Shown piece after piece: positions 55,267-64,000 of a DNA stretch of 64,000 bases. The notes under the pieces were generated by a model that saw nothing but the letters and a program-made list of their open reading frames with translations, ran no database searches and had not been told where the DNA came from. The DNA is from Pseudomonas reactans. Its GTDB lineage: Bacteria > Pseudomonadota > Gammaproteobacteria > Pseudomonadales > Pseudomonadaceae. Numbering within the stretch: position 1 is the first letter of the stretch; each line of letters begins with the position of its first letter. The position numbers and the translations under genes are program-made. The stretch lies in assembly GCF_013385825.1 (NCBI RefSeq), contig NZ_JACAPG010000012.1:56237-120236 (forward strand), written 5' to 3'.

Positions 55267-57411
55267 ATGATCAGCACTGAACTCAAAACCACGATCCAGG
55301 GCGCCTACTCGCGTTTTCTCGAAGCCAAGAGCTTGAAACCGCGCTATGGCCAACGCCTGATGATCGCCGAAGTGGCCAAGGTCCTCGGGGATATCGACAC
55401 CGACGACGAAGGTCGCCGCGAGGGTGAGCCCGCGGTCGTGGCCGTCGAGGCCGGCACCGGTACCGGCAAGACCGTGGCCTACAGCCTGGCCGCGATCCCC
55501 ACCGCCAAGGCCGCCGGCAAGCGCCTGGTGATCGCCACCGCCACCGTCGCCCTGCAAGAGCAGATTGTCTACAAAGACCTGCCTGACCTGATGCGCAACA
55601 GCGGCTTGAACTTCACGTTCGCCCTGGCCAAGGGCCGTGGCCGCTACATGTGCCTGTCCAAGCTCGACGTACTGCTACAGGAAGGCCACGCGCAAACCGC
55701 CACCGCGTCACTGTTCGAAGAAGAAGGCTTCAAGATCGAGGTGGATGAAGTCAGCCAGAAGCTGTTCACCAGCATGATCGAGAAACTGGCCGGCAATAAA
55801 TGGGACGGCGACCGCGACAGCTGGCCCACCGCCCTGGAGGATTCCGACTGGGCGCGCCTGACCACCGACCACAGCCAGTGCACCAACCGTCATTGCCCCA
55901 ACTTCGGCCAGTGCGCCTTCTACAAGGCCCGCGAAGGCATGGGCAAGGTCGACGTGATCGTCACCAACCACGACATGGTCCTGGCCGACCTGGCCCTGGG
56001 CGGCGGCGCCGTGCTGCCCGACCCGCGTGACACCCTATACGTTTTCGACGAAGGCCATCACCTTCCCGACAAGGCTATCGGCCACTTCGCCCACTACACG
56101 CGCCTGCGTTCCACTGCCGACTGGCTGGAAACCACCGCGAAGAACCTGACCAAGTTGCTGGCCCAGCACCCGCTGCCCGGTGACCTGGGCAAGCTGATCG
56201 AACAGGTGCCGGAGCTGGCGCGGGAGATCAAGACCCAGCAGCAATTCATGTTCAGTGCCTGCGAACAGGTGGCGGATTTCAAACCCGGTGAAGACGTCGA
56301 AGGCCGTGAGCGGCCGCGTCATCGATTCGTCGGCGGTTTGATTCCCGAGCACATGCGCGAAATGGGCATTGAGCTGAAGAAGGGCTTTTCACGCCTGACT
56401 GATCTGTTCACCCGCCTCACCGACCTGCTCAAAGAGGGCATGGACGGCGAGGTCAACATCGGCATCGCCAGCAACCAGGCCGAGGAATGGTACCCACTGT
56501 TCGGCAGCCTGTTGTCGCGTTCCCAGGGCAACTGGGAGTTGTGGACGGCCTTCACCGTTGAAGACCCGGAAGACAACCCGCCGATGGCGCGTTGGCTGAC
56601 CCTGTCGGAAAGCGGTGCGCTGTTCGACATCGAGGTCAACGCCAGCCCGATCCTGGCGGCGGAAATGCTGCGCCGCAACCTATGGAACGTGGCTTACGGC
56701 TGCCTGGTTACCTCGGCCACGCTGACCGCCTTGGGCACCTTCGACCGCTTCCGCATGCGCGCCGGCCTGCCGAAAAAGGCCGTCACTGCGGTGGTGCCGA
56801 GCCCGTTCCATCATGCCGATGCCGGCGTGTTGCGGGTGCCGGACCTCAAGGCCGACCCACGGGATGCGGCGGCTCACACCGCCGCAATCATCCGTGACCT
56901 GCCGGAACTGGTAGAAGGTTCACGCGGTACGCTGGTGCTGTTCTCGTCGCGCAAACAGATGCAGGACGTGTTCGACGGCCTCGACCGTGACTGGCGCAAG
57001 CAGGTGTTTATCCAGGGCAACCTGTCCAAGCAGGAAACCCTCAACAAGCACAAGGCGCGGGTGGATGGCGGGGACTCCAGCGTGCTGTTCGGCCTGGCGA
57101 GCTTTGCCGAAGGGGTGGACTTGCCCGGCGCCTACTGTGAACACGTGGTGATCGCCAAGATCCCGTTCTCGGTGCCGGATGATCCGGTCGAGGCGGCGTT
57201 GGCCGAATGGATCGAAGCACGGGGCGGTAACCCGTTCATGGAGATCTCGGTGCCGGACGCTTCCTTGAAGCTGGTCCAGGCTTGCGGTCGCTTGCTGCGT
57301 ACCGAAGAGGACCGAGGCACCATCACCTTGCTCGACCGCCGATTGGTCACCCAGCGCTATGGCAAGGCTATCCTGAATGCATTGCCGCCGTTCAGGCGCG
57401 AAATTTCTTAA
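55267..57411 (+). CDS. dinG: ATP-dependent DNA helicase DinG
   Basis: DinG is a 5'-3' superfamily 2 (XPD-like) helicase that removes R-loops and G-quadruplexes and helps replication forks. The 714-aa protein has Walker A in VEAGTGTGKTVAYSLAA, an iron-sulfur domain with cysteines in GRGRYMCLSKLD and CTNRHCPNFGQCAFYKAR, the DEGH box YVFDEGHHLPDKAIG, and the C-domain motifs TLVLFSSRKQMQDVF, FGLASFAEGVDLPG and LVQACGRLLRTEEDRG. Confidence 0.95.
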   Translation: MISTELKTTIQGAYSRFLEAKSLKPRYGQRLMIAEVAKVLGDIDTDDEGRREGEPAVVAVEAGTGTGKTVAYSLAAIPTAKAAGKRLVIATATVALQEQIVYKDLPDLMRNSGLNFTFALAKGRGRYMCLSKLDVLLQEGHAQTATASLFEEEGFKIEVDEVSQKLFTSMIEKLAGNKWDGDRDSWPTALEDSDWARLTTDHSQCTNRHCPNFGQCAFYKAREGMGKVDVIVTNHDMVLADLALGGGAVLPDPRDTLYVFDEGHHLPDKAIGHFAHYTRLRSTADWLETTAKNLTKLLAQHPLPGDLGKLIEQVPELAREIKTQQQFMFSACEQVADFKPGEDVEGRERPRHRFVGGLIPEHMREMGIELKKGFSRLTDLFTRLTDLLKEGMDGEVNIGIASNQAEEWYPLFGSLLSRSQGNWELWTAFTVEDPEDNPPMARWLTLSESGALFDIEVNASPILAAEMLRRNLWNVAYGCLVTSATLTALGTFDRFRMRAGLPKKAVTAVVPSPFHHADAGVLRVPDLKADPRDAAAHTAAIIRDLPELVEGSRGTLVLFSSRKQMQDVFDGLDRDWRKQVFIQGNLSKQETLNKHKARVDGGDSSVLFGLASFAEGVDLPGAYCEHVVIAKIPFSVPDDPVEAALAEWIEARGGNPFMEISVPDASLKLVQACGRLLRTEEDRGTITLLDRRLVTQRYGKAILNALPPFRREIS

Positions 57412-57500
57412 GCCACCGTGGGCGGATTCGCCCACTTCGTGGTCTATCTCACTGTATTTCATCAGGCCATTCATCGGCCGTCTGGGAGAACCTTGCTCGT

Positions 57501-59798
57501 ATGATTCGCACGCTGCCCGCCCTTTTTGCCCTGTTGTTCGCCGCGCCCTTGATGGCCGCGCCTGCCGGGCAACAGACCTTGTTCAACTTCGTCCGGCCCG
57601 CTGATGTGGTCAAGGTGGCGACCCAGGACGCCAGCCTGCCGCAGTACAACGCCGAGCAGACCCCCGAAGGCGAAGTGCTGCGCCGCATCACCTTCAACCC
57701 GGCGGCCGAACCGAGCCTGGTGCTCAGCCCGCAAACCGGCGCCTGGGACTGGTCCCAGTCGGGGGTCATGAGTTTGCGCATCCAGAGTGCGATGGATTGG
57801 GCGCTGACGCTCTACGTCAAGGTGCAGAGCAGCGACGGCCGTACCCTGGTCAGTCGCATCGACCTGCCGGCGGGCCCGGCGCAGACTCTGATGGTGCCGT
57901 TGCAGGCCAACTCGCCGTTGAGCCAGGGCATGAAGGCCGGCCCGCCGATGCCGATCACCCTAGACGGCCAGCGCGTCTTGCTGGCCAGCAGCGCGGGTGA
58001 AATCGACCGTAGCCAGGTGGTCTCGGTGACGCTGTCGATGATCAAGCCCAACGCCGCCCAAAGCATCCTGCTGGAGCGCTTTGGCGTGCAGGACAGCGAG
58101 CCGGTGCTGAAGGCTGCGTACAGCGAATTGGTGGATGCCTATGGTCAATCCACCCGTGCGCGCTGGCCGGAAAAAGTCAGCAGCGACGAACAACTCAAGG
58201 CCGCCGCTGCCAAGGAGCAACAGCAGCTCCAGGGCTGGCTGGCCACGCGAGAAAAATCCTCGTTGGATAAGTACGGTGGCTGGAACAAAGGTCCGGCGTT
58301 CGACGCCAGCGGGTTTTTCCGCACCGAAAAGCGCGATGGGCGCTGGTACCTGGTGACGCCGGAGGGGCATCCGTTTTATTCGCTGGGCGTCAATACCGTG
58401 GCCCCGGACAACAACCAGACCTACGTGTCCGGCCGTGAATGGATGTTCGCGGCGCTGCCCAAGGCCGGCGAACCGTTCGACAAGTATTACGGCAGCGGCG
58501 ACAACCGCACCGGCAACGGCGCAGGTGAAGGCCGCAGCTTCGGCGCCGGGCGCTGGTACGATTTCTACAGCGCCAACCTGCAACGCACCTATGGCGGTGA
58601 CGGGTTCGACCAGAAGCGCTGGACCACTCACACCCTCGACCGCCTGCAAGCCTGGGGTTTCAACACCGTGGGTAACTGGAGCGACGATGACCTGGCCCGT
58701 GCCGATCGCGTGCCCTACACCCTGCCGCTGTCGATCGTCGGCGACTACACCAGCATCAGCACCGGCACCGACTGGTGGGGCGGCATGCCCGATCCGTTCG
58801 ACCCGCGCTTCGCCATGGCCACCGAGCGCGCCGTGGCCATCGCTGCCCGCGATCACCGTGATGATCCGTGGTTGATCGGCTTCTTTGCCGACAACGAGTT
58901 GGCCTGGGCCGGCCCAGGTGATGATCCTAAGTCCCGCTATGCCTTGGCCTACGGCACCTTGCGCATGACCACCGATGTCCCGGCCAAGCGCGCGTTCCTC
59001 AAGCAACTGCGCGACAAGTACCGTAACGAAGAAGGCCTGTCGAAAGCCTGGGGCATTGAATTGAAGGGCTGGGAGCTGATGGAAGATCCGGGCTTTGAGC
59101 CGCCGATGCCCAACCCCGAGCACCCGGAGATCGAAGCGGACTTCAAATACTTCCAGAAGACCTTTGCCGATGCTTACTTCAAGACCATTTCCGACTCGCT
59201 GAAGTGGCATGCACCCAACCAATTGCTGTTGGGCGGTCGTTTTGCGGTGAGCACGCCGGAAGCCGTGGCGTCCTGCGCCCAGTATTGCGATGTGCTGAGC
59301 TTCAACATGTACACCCTCAAGCCGCAGGACGGTTATGACTTCGCTGCCCTGCGTGCGCTGGACAAGCCGGTGCTGATCACCGAATTCAACTTTGGCTCGG
59401 CTGACCGTGGGCCGTTCTGGGGGGGAGTGACCCAACTGGCCAAGGAAGAGGACCGTGGTGTGGCGTACGGCAACTTCCTCAAGCAGGCCATGGCCGAGCC
59501 GTCGATTGTCGGTGTGCACTGGTTCCAATACCTGGATCAGCCGGCAACCGGGCGTCTGCTGGACGGCGAAAATGGCCACTTTGGCCTGGTGGGCATCACC
59601 GATGTGCCGTTCCAGGGTTTTGTCGACAGCGTGCGCAAAAGCAACCTGGCGGCCGTCGATCAACTGGGCAAGGCAGCGGAAAAGGCCAAGGCGGCGGGCT
59701 CCGTGCGTGAAAGCGAAGGCGGCAGGGCCGGGCACGAAGGCAAAGGCCCGGGGCAGGGCGCCGGGCATGCGGGCGGGCACTCAGGGAATGGTCATTGA
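57501..59798 (+). CDS. Secreted agarase-like glycoside hydrolase
   Basis: The ATG at 57501 (765 aa) is the first that gives a signal peptide (MIRTLPALFALLFAAPLMAA); a much longer open frame runs back into dinG and is not used. An N-terminal beta-sandwich (about 25-200) is followed by a TIM-barrel (about 250-735) with YLVTPEGHPFYSLGVNTVAP, the likely acid/base glutamate in IGFFADNELAWAGPGD, and the likely nucleophile in VLITEFNFGSADRGPFWGG. This pattern suggests the beta-agarase/beta-galactosidase group (GH42/GH50 type). The last 30 residues are rich in Gly, His and Lys. Its substrate is not known. Confidence 0.8.
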   Translation: MIRTLPALFALLFAAPLMAAPAGQQTLFNFVRPADVVKVATQDASLPQYNAEQTPEGEVLRRITFNPAAEPSLVLSPQTGAWDWSQSGVMSLRIQSAMDWALTLYVKVQSSDGRTLVSRIDLPAGPAQTLMVPLQANSPLSQGMKAGPPMPITLDGQRVLLASSAGEIDRSQVVSVTLSMIKPNAAQSILLERFGVQDSEPVLKAAYSELVDAYGQSTRARWPEKVSSDEQLKAAAAKEQQQLQGWLATREKSSLDKYGGWNKGPAFDASGFFRTEKRDGRWYLVTPEGHPFYSLGVNTVAPDNNQTYVSGREWMFAALPKAGEPFDKYYGSGDNRTGNGAGEGRSFGAGRWYDFYSANLQRTYGGDGFDQKRWTTHTLDRLQAWGFNTVGNWSDDDLARADRVPYTLPLSIVGDYTSISTGTDWWGGMPDPFDPRFAMATERAVAIAARDHRDDPWLIGFFADNELAWAGPGDDPKSRYALAYGTLRMTTDVPAKRAFLKQLRDKYRNEEGLSKAWGIELKGWELMEDPGFEPPMPNPEHPEIEADFKYFQKTFADAYFKTISDSLKWHAPNQLLLGGRFAVSTPEAVASCAQYCDVLSFNMYTLKPQDGYDFAALRALDKPVLITEFNFGSADRGPFWGGVTQLAKEEDRGVAYGNFLKQAMAEPSIVGVHWFQYLDQPATGRLLDGENGHFGLVGITDVPFQGFVDSVRKSNLAAVDQLGKAAEKAKAAGSVRESEGGRAGHEGKGPGQGAGHAGGHSGNGH

Positions 59799-59880
59799 TT
59801 GAGGGCTGACGGGTTCACAAAACCCACCAGTACTGGAACAATGTCGGCCACTTTTTGCTGTGTTGTCCGAGGGTGTTCAG

Positions 59881-61026
59881 GTGCAGATCCAGGGTCATTA
59901 CGAACTCCAGTTCGAAGCGGTACGTGAAGCCTTTGCCGCGTTGTTCGATGACCCGCAGGAGCGTGGTGCCGGGCTGTGTATCCAGATAGGCGGCGAAACC
60001 GTCGTCGACCTGTGGGCCGGCACCGCCGACAAGGACGGTGCCGAGGCTTGGCACAGTGACACCATCGTCAACCTGTTCTCCTGCACCAAGACCTTCACCG
60101 CTGTGACGGCCCTGCAATTGGTGGCCGAAGGCAAGTTGCAACTGGATGCACCCGTTGCCAACTACTGGCCCGAATTTGCAGCAGCGGGCAAAGAAACTAT
60201 TACCCTGCGGCAGTTGCTCTGCCACCAGGCCGGGTTGCCGGCGATCCGCGAGATGCTTCCGACCGAGGCGCTGTACGACTGGCAACTGATGGTCGACACC
60301 CTCGCGGCCGAAGCCCCGTGGTGGACGCCCGGCCAAGGTCATGGCTACGAGGCGATCACCTACGGCTGGCTGGTGGGTGAATTGCTGCGTCGCGCCGATG
60401 GGCGTGGGCCGGGAGAATCCATCGTGGCGCGGGTTGCGCGGCCATTGGGGCTGGACTTCCATGTGGGCCTGGCGGATGAAGAGTTTTATCGCGTGGCACA
60501 TATAGCGCGTAGCAAAGGCAATATGGGCGATGAAGCGGCACAGCGTTTACTGCAAGTAATGATGCGTGAACCTGCGGCCATGACGACGCGTGCTTTTGCT
60601 AATCCACCGTCTATTCTGACCAGCACTAACAAACCTGAATGGCGCCGTATGCAGCAGCCAGCGGCAAATGGTCACGGTAATGCACGCAGCCTGGCGGGCT
60701 TTTATAGCGGCTTATTGGACGGTAGTTTGCTCGAAGCCGACATGCTTGAACAATTGACGCGCGAACACAGTATCGGGCCGGATAAAACATTATTGACACA
60801 AACCCGTTTTGGCCTGGGTTGCATGTTGGACCAACCGCAGCTGCCCAATGCCACCTTCGGCCTTGGCCCGCGTGCATTCGGGCATCCCGGCGCAGGCGGC
60901 TCAGTAGGCTTTGCCGACCCAGAGCATGATGTAGCGTTTGGTTTCGTCACTAATACATTGGGCCCTTATGTACTTATGGACCCACGGGCACAGAAGTTGG
61001 TCGGAATATTGGCCGGTTGTCTGTAA
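59881..61026 (+). CDS. Serine beta-lactamase-fold esterase (EstB family)
   Basis: I start at GTG 59881, after GAGGG, giving 381 aa (MQIQGHYELQFEAVREAF if read as Met). The serine nucleophile is in the SxxK motif NLFSCTKTF (Ser67, Lys70). The second motif is probably YEAITYGWLVGEL (Tyr base near 160) and the third FGHPGAGGSVGFADP. This class C-like fold in bacteria often acts as an ester hydrolase rather than a beta-lactamase. The last third of the gene changes abruptly in codon use (see findings). Confidence 0.87.
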   Translation: MQIQGHYELQFEAVREAFAALFDDPQERGAGLCIQIGGETVVDLWAGTADKDGAEAWHSDTIVNLFSCTKTFTAVTALQLVAEGKLQLDAPVANYWPEFAAAGKETITLRQLLCHQAGLPAIREMLPTEALYDWQLMVDTLAAEAPWWTPGQGHGYEAITYGWLVGELLRRADGRGPGESIVARVARPLGLDFHVGLADEEFYRVAHIARSKGNMGDEAAQRLLQVMMREPAAMTTRAFANPPSILTSTNKPEWRRMQQPAANGHGNARSLAGFYSGLLDGSLLEADMLEQLTREHSIGPDKTLLTQTRFGLGCMLDQPQLPNATFGLGPRAFGHPGAGGSVGFADPEHDVAFGFVTNTLGPYVLMDPRAQKLVGILAGCL

Positions 61027-61169
61027 ACCCCTTGCTGTTTCACGTTTTTTTGTTACAAAGGCAACTATAAGAAGGCGCTGAACGAAATGATGTAACTTTA
61101 ATGTTCTGTAAGCGTCTGTTTAACGGGTCATCCAGACCCCCGTTTCTTTTCTCATTTTGTGGATATCTC

Positions 61170-62321
61170 ATGTTATCGAACAAGTCCTTGGCACTGGCGC
61201 TATGCCTCACTATTACCGGCTGCGCACAAACTCCACAAAATGATGCCGAGGGCGGGCATTGGTGGTCATTTGGATCTGATAAGGCCGCGACCAAGGACGC
61301 AGTGACCCAAACCGATGCCAAGCCGGAGGCTAAACCGGACGCCAAGCCCGCTGCCGGCGCCAAGCCTGCCGCCCCGGTAGCCGCCGCTGCCGCACCCGCC
61401 GCCAAGGCTGACACCGGCTCCAGCTGGTGGCCGTTCTCTTCCAAGACTGCCGACGAAAAGGCCGCCGATGCCAAGGCCGACCTGAAAGCCGACCTCAAGG
61501 CCGCCGAGCCCGCACCTGCCGCCACTCCAGCCGTCGCCAAGAACGACACCGAAACCAAATGGTGGTGGCCGTTCGAAAGCAAACCCAAGCCATTGGCCAA
61601 GGTCGACGTGACCAACGTGCCGATGCCTGACCCGAAAATCACTCAGGCCTGGCTGGATGACTATGAGCCACGCCTGCGCGCCGCCATCAAGGACAGCAAC
61701 CTGCAACTGGAACGTCGTGACAACGTGCTCGTCGTGATCGCGCCGGTAGACGGTTCCTACAACCCGAAACGCCCAGCCATGTTGCTGCCGGTCACCCTGG
61801 GTCCGTTCACCCGCGTCGCCAAGGCCGTTGAAGCCGATCCGAAGACCGCCGTACTGGTACTGGGTCACGTCGACGCAACGGGCACCGCCCCAGCCAGCCA
61901 GGTACTGACCAAGGAACGTGCACAATCCATCGCCTCGATCTTCAGCCTCAGCGGCCTGAAGCAGGATCGTCTGATGCTGCGTGGCATGGGCGACCTGATG
62001 CCACGTGCTGCCAACGACAGCAACCAGGGCCGTGCCCTGAACCGTCGTATGGAGATCATGTTCACTCAGCGCACCACCATGCTGGCGCTGTTGAGCAAAT
62101 ACCAGTCGGGCAAGACCCCGCCTGTCGCCGAGATGGTTGCAGTGCAGGACGTTCCGGCCCCGGCCCCAGCGGCCAAAGCCGCCGCTAAAAAGGCGCCAGC
62201 CGCCAAGAAAGCCGCCGCCAAGCCAGCCGCTAAAAAGGCCCCGGCCAAGCCCGCAGCCAAAAAGCCAGCGCCAGCCAAAGCCAAGGCTGCTGCACCGGCC
62301 AACGACCAGGCGAAAAACTGA
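61170..62321 (+). CDS. OmpA-family lipoprotein with Trp-rich repeats and Ala/Lys-rich tail
   Basis: The ATG at 61170 (383 aa) gives a lipobox MLSNKSLALALCLTITGC. Residues about 30-155 hold three copies of a Trp-Trp-(x)-Phe motif (GGHWWSFGSD, GSSWWPFSSK, KWWWPFESK) joined by Ala/Lys/Pro-rich spacers. An OmpA-like domain (about 175-320) has VLVLGHVDATGTAPASQVLTKERA and GRALNRRMEIMF. The last 60 residues are repeats of Ala-Lys-Pro (KKAPAAKKAAAKPAAKKAP), like histone-H1-like tails. The function is not known; it may bind peptidoglycan. Confidence 0.85.
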   Translation: MLSNKSLALALCLTITGCAQTPQNDAEGGHWWSFGSDKAATKDAVTQTDAKPEAKPDAKPAAGAKPAAPVAAAAAPAAKADTGSSWWPFSSKTADEKAADAKADLKADLKAAEPAPAATPAVAKNDTETKWWWPFESKPKPLAKVDVTNVPMPDPKITQAWLDDYEPRLRAAIKDSNLQLERRDNVLVVIAPVDGSYNPKRPAMLLPVTLGPFTRVAKAVEADPKTAVLVLGHVDATGTAPASQVLTKERAQSIASIFSLSGLKQDRLMLRGMGDLMPRAANDSNQGRALNRRMEIMFTQRTTMLALLSKYQSGKTPPVAEMVAVQDVPAPAPAAKAAAKKAPAAKKAAAKPAAKKAPAKPAAKKPAPAKAKAAAPANDQAKN

Positions 62322-62348
62322 TCCGCTGAACCAGAAGGATAAAGCCGC

Positions 62349-62996
62349 ATGACCCAGGCACTGGCCGATATGCGCCGTGACTACACACGGGATGGTTTGA
62401 GCGAGGCCCAGGCCCCGGGCGAGCCGTTTGCCTTGTTCCACCAGTGGTTTGCTGACGCGGTGAAAACCGAGCAGCCACCGGTGGAAGCCAATGCCATGAC
62501 TTTGGCCACCGTCGACCAGGACGGTCGCCCGCACTGCCGCATCCTGTTGCTCAAGGGCCTGGACGCGCAGGGTTTTACCTTCTTCACCAACTATCAGAGT
62601 GCCAAGGGCCAGCAGCTCGCGGCGCGGCCGTTTGCGGCCATGACCTTCTTCTGGCCGACCCTGGAGCGTCAAGTGCGCATCGAAGGGCGGGTGGTGAAGG
62701 TCACGGCTGAAGAGTCGGACGCTTATTATCAGGTCCGCCCCCTGGGCAGCCGCTTAGGCGCCTGGGCGTCTCCGCAGAGCCAGGTCATTCGTGATCGCGA
62801 GGAACTGCACGACCTGCTCAAGGCCACCGAGCAGCGTTTCAGCGACACCCAGCCCGACTGCCCCGAGCATTGGGGTGGCTACCGCTTGCTGCCGGAGCGC
62901 ATCGAGTTCTGGCAAGGTCGTGCCAGCCGCTTGCACGACCGTCTGAACTATCGCCTGCAAGAGGGCGATTGGACCCGCGAGCGCCTGGCGCCCTGA
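62349..62996 (+). CDS. pdxH: Pyridoxamine 5'-phosphate oxidase
   Basis: PdxH makes pyridoxal 5'-phosphate from the pyridoxine and pyridoxamine forms with FMN and oxygen. The 215-aa protein shows [41 protein letters not shown] (FMN site) and the C-terminal signature [35 protein letters not shown] lies before the ATG. It follows the OmpA-like gene by 27 bases. Confidence 0.96.
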   Translation: MTQALADMRRDYTRDGLSEAQAPGEPFALFHQWFADAVKTEQPPVEANAMTLATVDQDGRPHCRILLLKGLDAQGFTFFTNYQSAKGQQLAARPFAAMTFFWPTLERQVRIEGRVVKVTAEESDAYYQVRPLGSRLGAWASPQSQVIRDREELHDLLKATEQRFSDTQPDCPEHWGGYRLLPERIEFWQGRASRLHDRLNYRLQEGDWTRERLAP

Positions 62997-63265
62997 GCGG
63001 CACCTTTCGTCACTTCATCTGAATGTTGCCCATCACGCTGAAGTCTCTATACCAGAGGCTTCGGGCGTGTAGTGCTGCGCCGTGTTCCTGGCGATTGTCG
63101 CGACTACAATCAAAGTAATCCTTGAAGGTAACGCTACCGTTCGTCGATTTTTCTGGTGCGGGCAGTCTGTACTGAGGCTGAATGAAAGCAATTTTCTGCG
63201 GTGCTTGCCGTGACAGGCGGCAAGCTGCGGCGTCTAATGAACACCTGTCCTTTGGAGTTGATGCT

Positions 63266-63730
63266 ATGCGTAAGTCCGTTTTACTGGTTGCCTGCTTTAC
63301 CACCCTGTCGTTGCTGCTGGGTGGCTGCGCCTCGAGTCTGACCGGCGACTCGTACTCCCGTGACGAAGCGCGTCGTGTACAGACCGTGCGCATGGGGACC
63401 ATCGAATCCCTGCGTCCGGTGAAAATCGAAGGCACCAAGACCCCAATCGGCGGCGCTGCCGGTGCCGTCATCGGCGGCGTTGGCGGCAGTGCCATCGGCG
63501 GCGGCCGTGGCAGCATCGTGACCGCCGTGATCGGTGCTGTTGCTGGCGGCCTGTTGGGTTCGGCCACCGAAGAAGGCCTGACCCGCACTCAAGGCGTGGA
63601 AATCACCGTTCGCGAAGACGACGGCAGCATGCGCGCCTACGTGCAGGCCGTGCAGGAGAATGAAATCTTCCGCATTGGTGACCGCGTGCGCATCATGACC
63701 GTTGATGGCACCAGCCGCGTTACTCGGTAA
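63266..63730 (+). CDS. Glycine-zipper lipoprotein (SlyB/Pcp-like)
   Basis: The ATG at 63266 (154 aa) follows GGAG. A lipobox (LLLGGCASS) precedes a beta region (GDSYSRDEARRVQTVRMGTIESLRPVKI), a glycine-zipper segment (about 62-100: GGAAGAVIGGVGGSAIGGGRGSIVTAVIGAVAGGLLGS) and a C-terminal beta part (QGVEITVREDDGSMRAYVQ). This is the layout of SlyB/PcpA outer-membrane lipoproteins. A terminator follows. Confidence 0.88.
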   Translation: MRKSVLLVACFTTLSLLLGGCASSLTGDSYSRDEARRVQTVRMGTIESLRPVKIEGTKTPIGGAAGAVIGGVGGSAIGGGRGSIVTAVIGAVAGGLLGSATEEGLTRTQGVEITVREDDGSMRAYVQAVQENEIFRIGDRVRIMTVDGTSRVTR

Positions 63731-63750
63731 GCGCTGGTTGTAGAAACACA

Positions 63751-63782
63751 AAACCCCAACCGGGTGACTGGTTGGGGTTTTT
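63751..63782 (+). terminator. Terminator after the glycine-zipper lipoprotein gene
   Basis: AAACCCCAAC and GTTGGGGTTT form a 10-bp stem with a loop of about 10 bases, 20 bases after the stop, and T residues follow. It is a good intrinsic terminator. Confidence 0.85.
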
Positions 63783-63823
63783 GGTTTTATGGGCGGCGGC
63801 CAGGTTAAAAGCAAAAAACGCAG

Positions 63824-63862
63824 GCAATAAAAAATCGCCTTAGTAGCGCGGTTTTTTATTGC
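63824..63862. terminator. Bidirectional terminator palindrome
   Basis: GCAATAAAAAATCGC and GCGGTTTTTTATTGC are complementary over 15 bases with a single T/G wobble, around a loop of about 8 bases. The A and T runs make it active on both strands. It would end the minus-strand gene to its right, whose stop is 9 bases away. Confidence 0.7.
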
Positions 63863-63870
63863 ATACCCAA

Positions 63871-64000
63871 CTATCGGCTGGGGATGCGACTCAAAGATGC
63901 ATTGACCTGCATCCAAAGGCCACGTGTTCCGGTAAGTGTGCTGGAGGTAGGCCCAACGTAATGGGCCGAGTATGTCGAAGTTTGCACGACCTGTGGCGAG
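63871..64000 (-). CDS. Unidentified gene, 3' end only
   Basis: The minus-strand frame from the window edge reads SPQVVQTSTYSAHYVGPTSS..., then LTGTRGLWMQVNASLSRIPSR and stops at TAG (63871-63873), 9 bases before a strong bidirectional terminator. That placement supports a real gene end. I cannot identify the protein from 42 residues. Other frames are also open over this short stretch, so it is tentative. Confidence 0.45.
   Translation of the reverse strand, partial: SPQVVQTSTYSAHYVGPTSSTLTGTRGLWMQVNASLSRIPSR

Noticed and set aside
57282..57500. N-terminal extension of the agarase-like protein starting inside dinG
   Set aside because: It overlaps the end of dinG in another frame, and the ATG at 57501 opens a proper signal peptide.
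59881..61026. Class C beta-lactamase giving drug resistance
   Set aside because: The SxxK motif is present but there is no signal peptide and no KTG-type third motif; an esterase of the EstB type fits better.

Overview
The window looks like chromosome of a fluorescent Pseudomonas, most likely the P. fluorescens group. Three things point there. The first 27 kb keep the gene order of the P. aeruginosa rseP-bamA-lpx-dnaE-accA-pyrG-eno-ispD-gfnR-adhC-ispF-surE-pcm-nlpD-rpoS region. Coding sequence is GC-rich throughout. Short gaps between genes carry paired REP repeats of the GTAGGAGC type that is common in this group. I see no prophage, insertion sequence, CRISPR array, rRNA or tRNA.

Region 1 (1-19 kb) is core housekeeping on the + strand. 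It holds the 3' end of rseP, then outer-membrane assembly and lipid A genes (bamA, skp, lpxD, fabZ, lpxA, lpxB), rnhB and dnaE, accA, tilS, pyrG, kdsA, eno, ftsB and ispD. Region 2 (19-27 kb) has a divergent LysR regulator (gfnR) facing the glutathione-dependent formaldehyde pair adhC/fghA, then the tightly packed ispF-truD-surE-pcm set, an NlpD-type lipoprotein and rpoS.

Region 3 (27-39 kb) begins with a cold-shock gene and dcd. It then holds the four-gene 'LHR' DNA-repair module (PdeM nuclease, Lhr-type helicase, ATP-dependent ligase, metallo-beta-lactamase exonuclease). The module is split in two by a five-gene arginine/ornithine-type ABC importer (aotJQMOP order). Region 4 (39-51 kb) has the acyl-homoserine-lactone acylase QuiP, a GST-like disulfide reductase, and a complete catecholate-iron operon (TonB receptor, PiuC oxygenase, periplasmic binding protein, permease, ATPase) with a Fur-like box. 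A two-component system is transcribed away from it.

Region 5 (51-64 kb) is more accessory. It contains an operon with two SEC-C zinc-motif proteins, a LEA-type lipoprotein and a degenerate methyltransferase-like protein. After these come an OmpA lipoprotein with calcium-binding repeats, a secreted collagen-like protein, a CopD-like membrane protein, dinG, an agarase-like glycoside hydrolase, a serine beta-lactamase-fold esterase, an OmpA lipoprotein with Trp-rich repeats and an Ala/Lys-rich tail, pdxH and a glycine-zipper lipoprotein. The window ends in the 3' end of an unidentified minus-strand gene.

No wholly new system stands out. The most interesting signals are the hairpin fused to the ispF start codon, the split LHR repair module, the self-contained catecholate operon, the SEC-C/LEA operon, the Trp-rich-repeat OmpA protein, and the abrupt codon-usage shift inside the esterase gene. 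All calls come from reading the sequence and from family knowledge; no database search was run.
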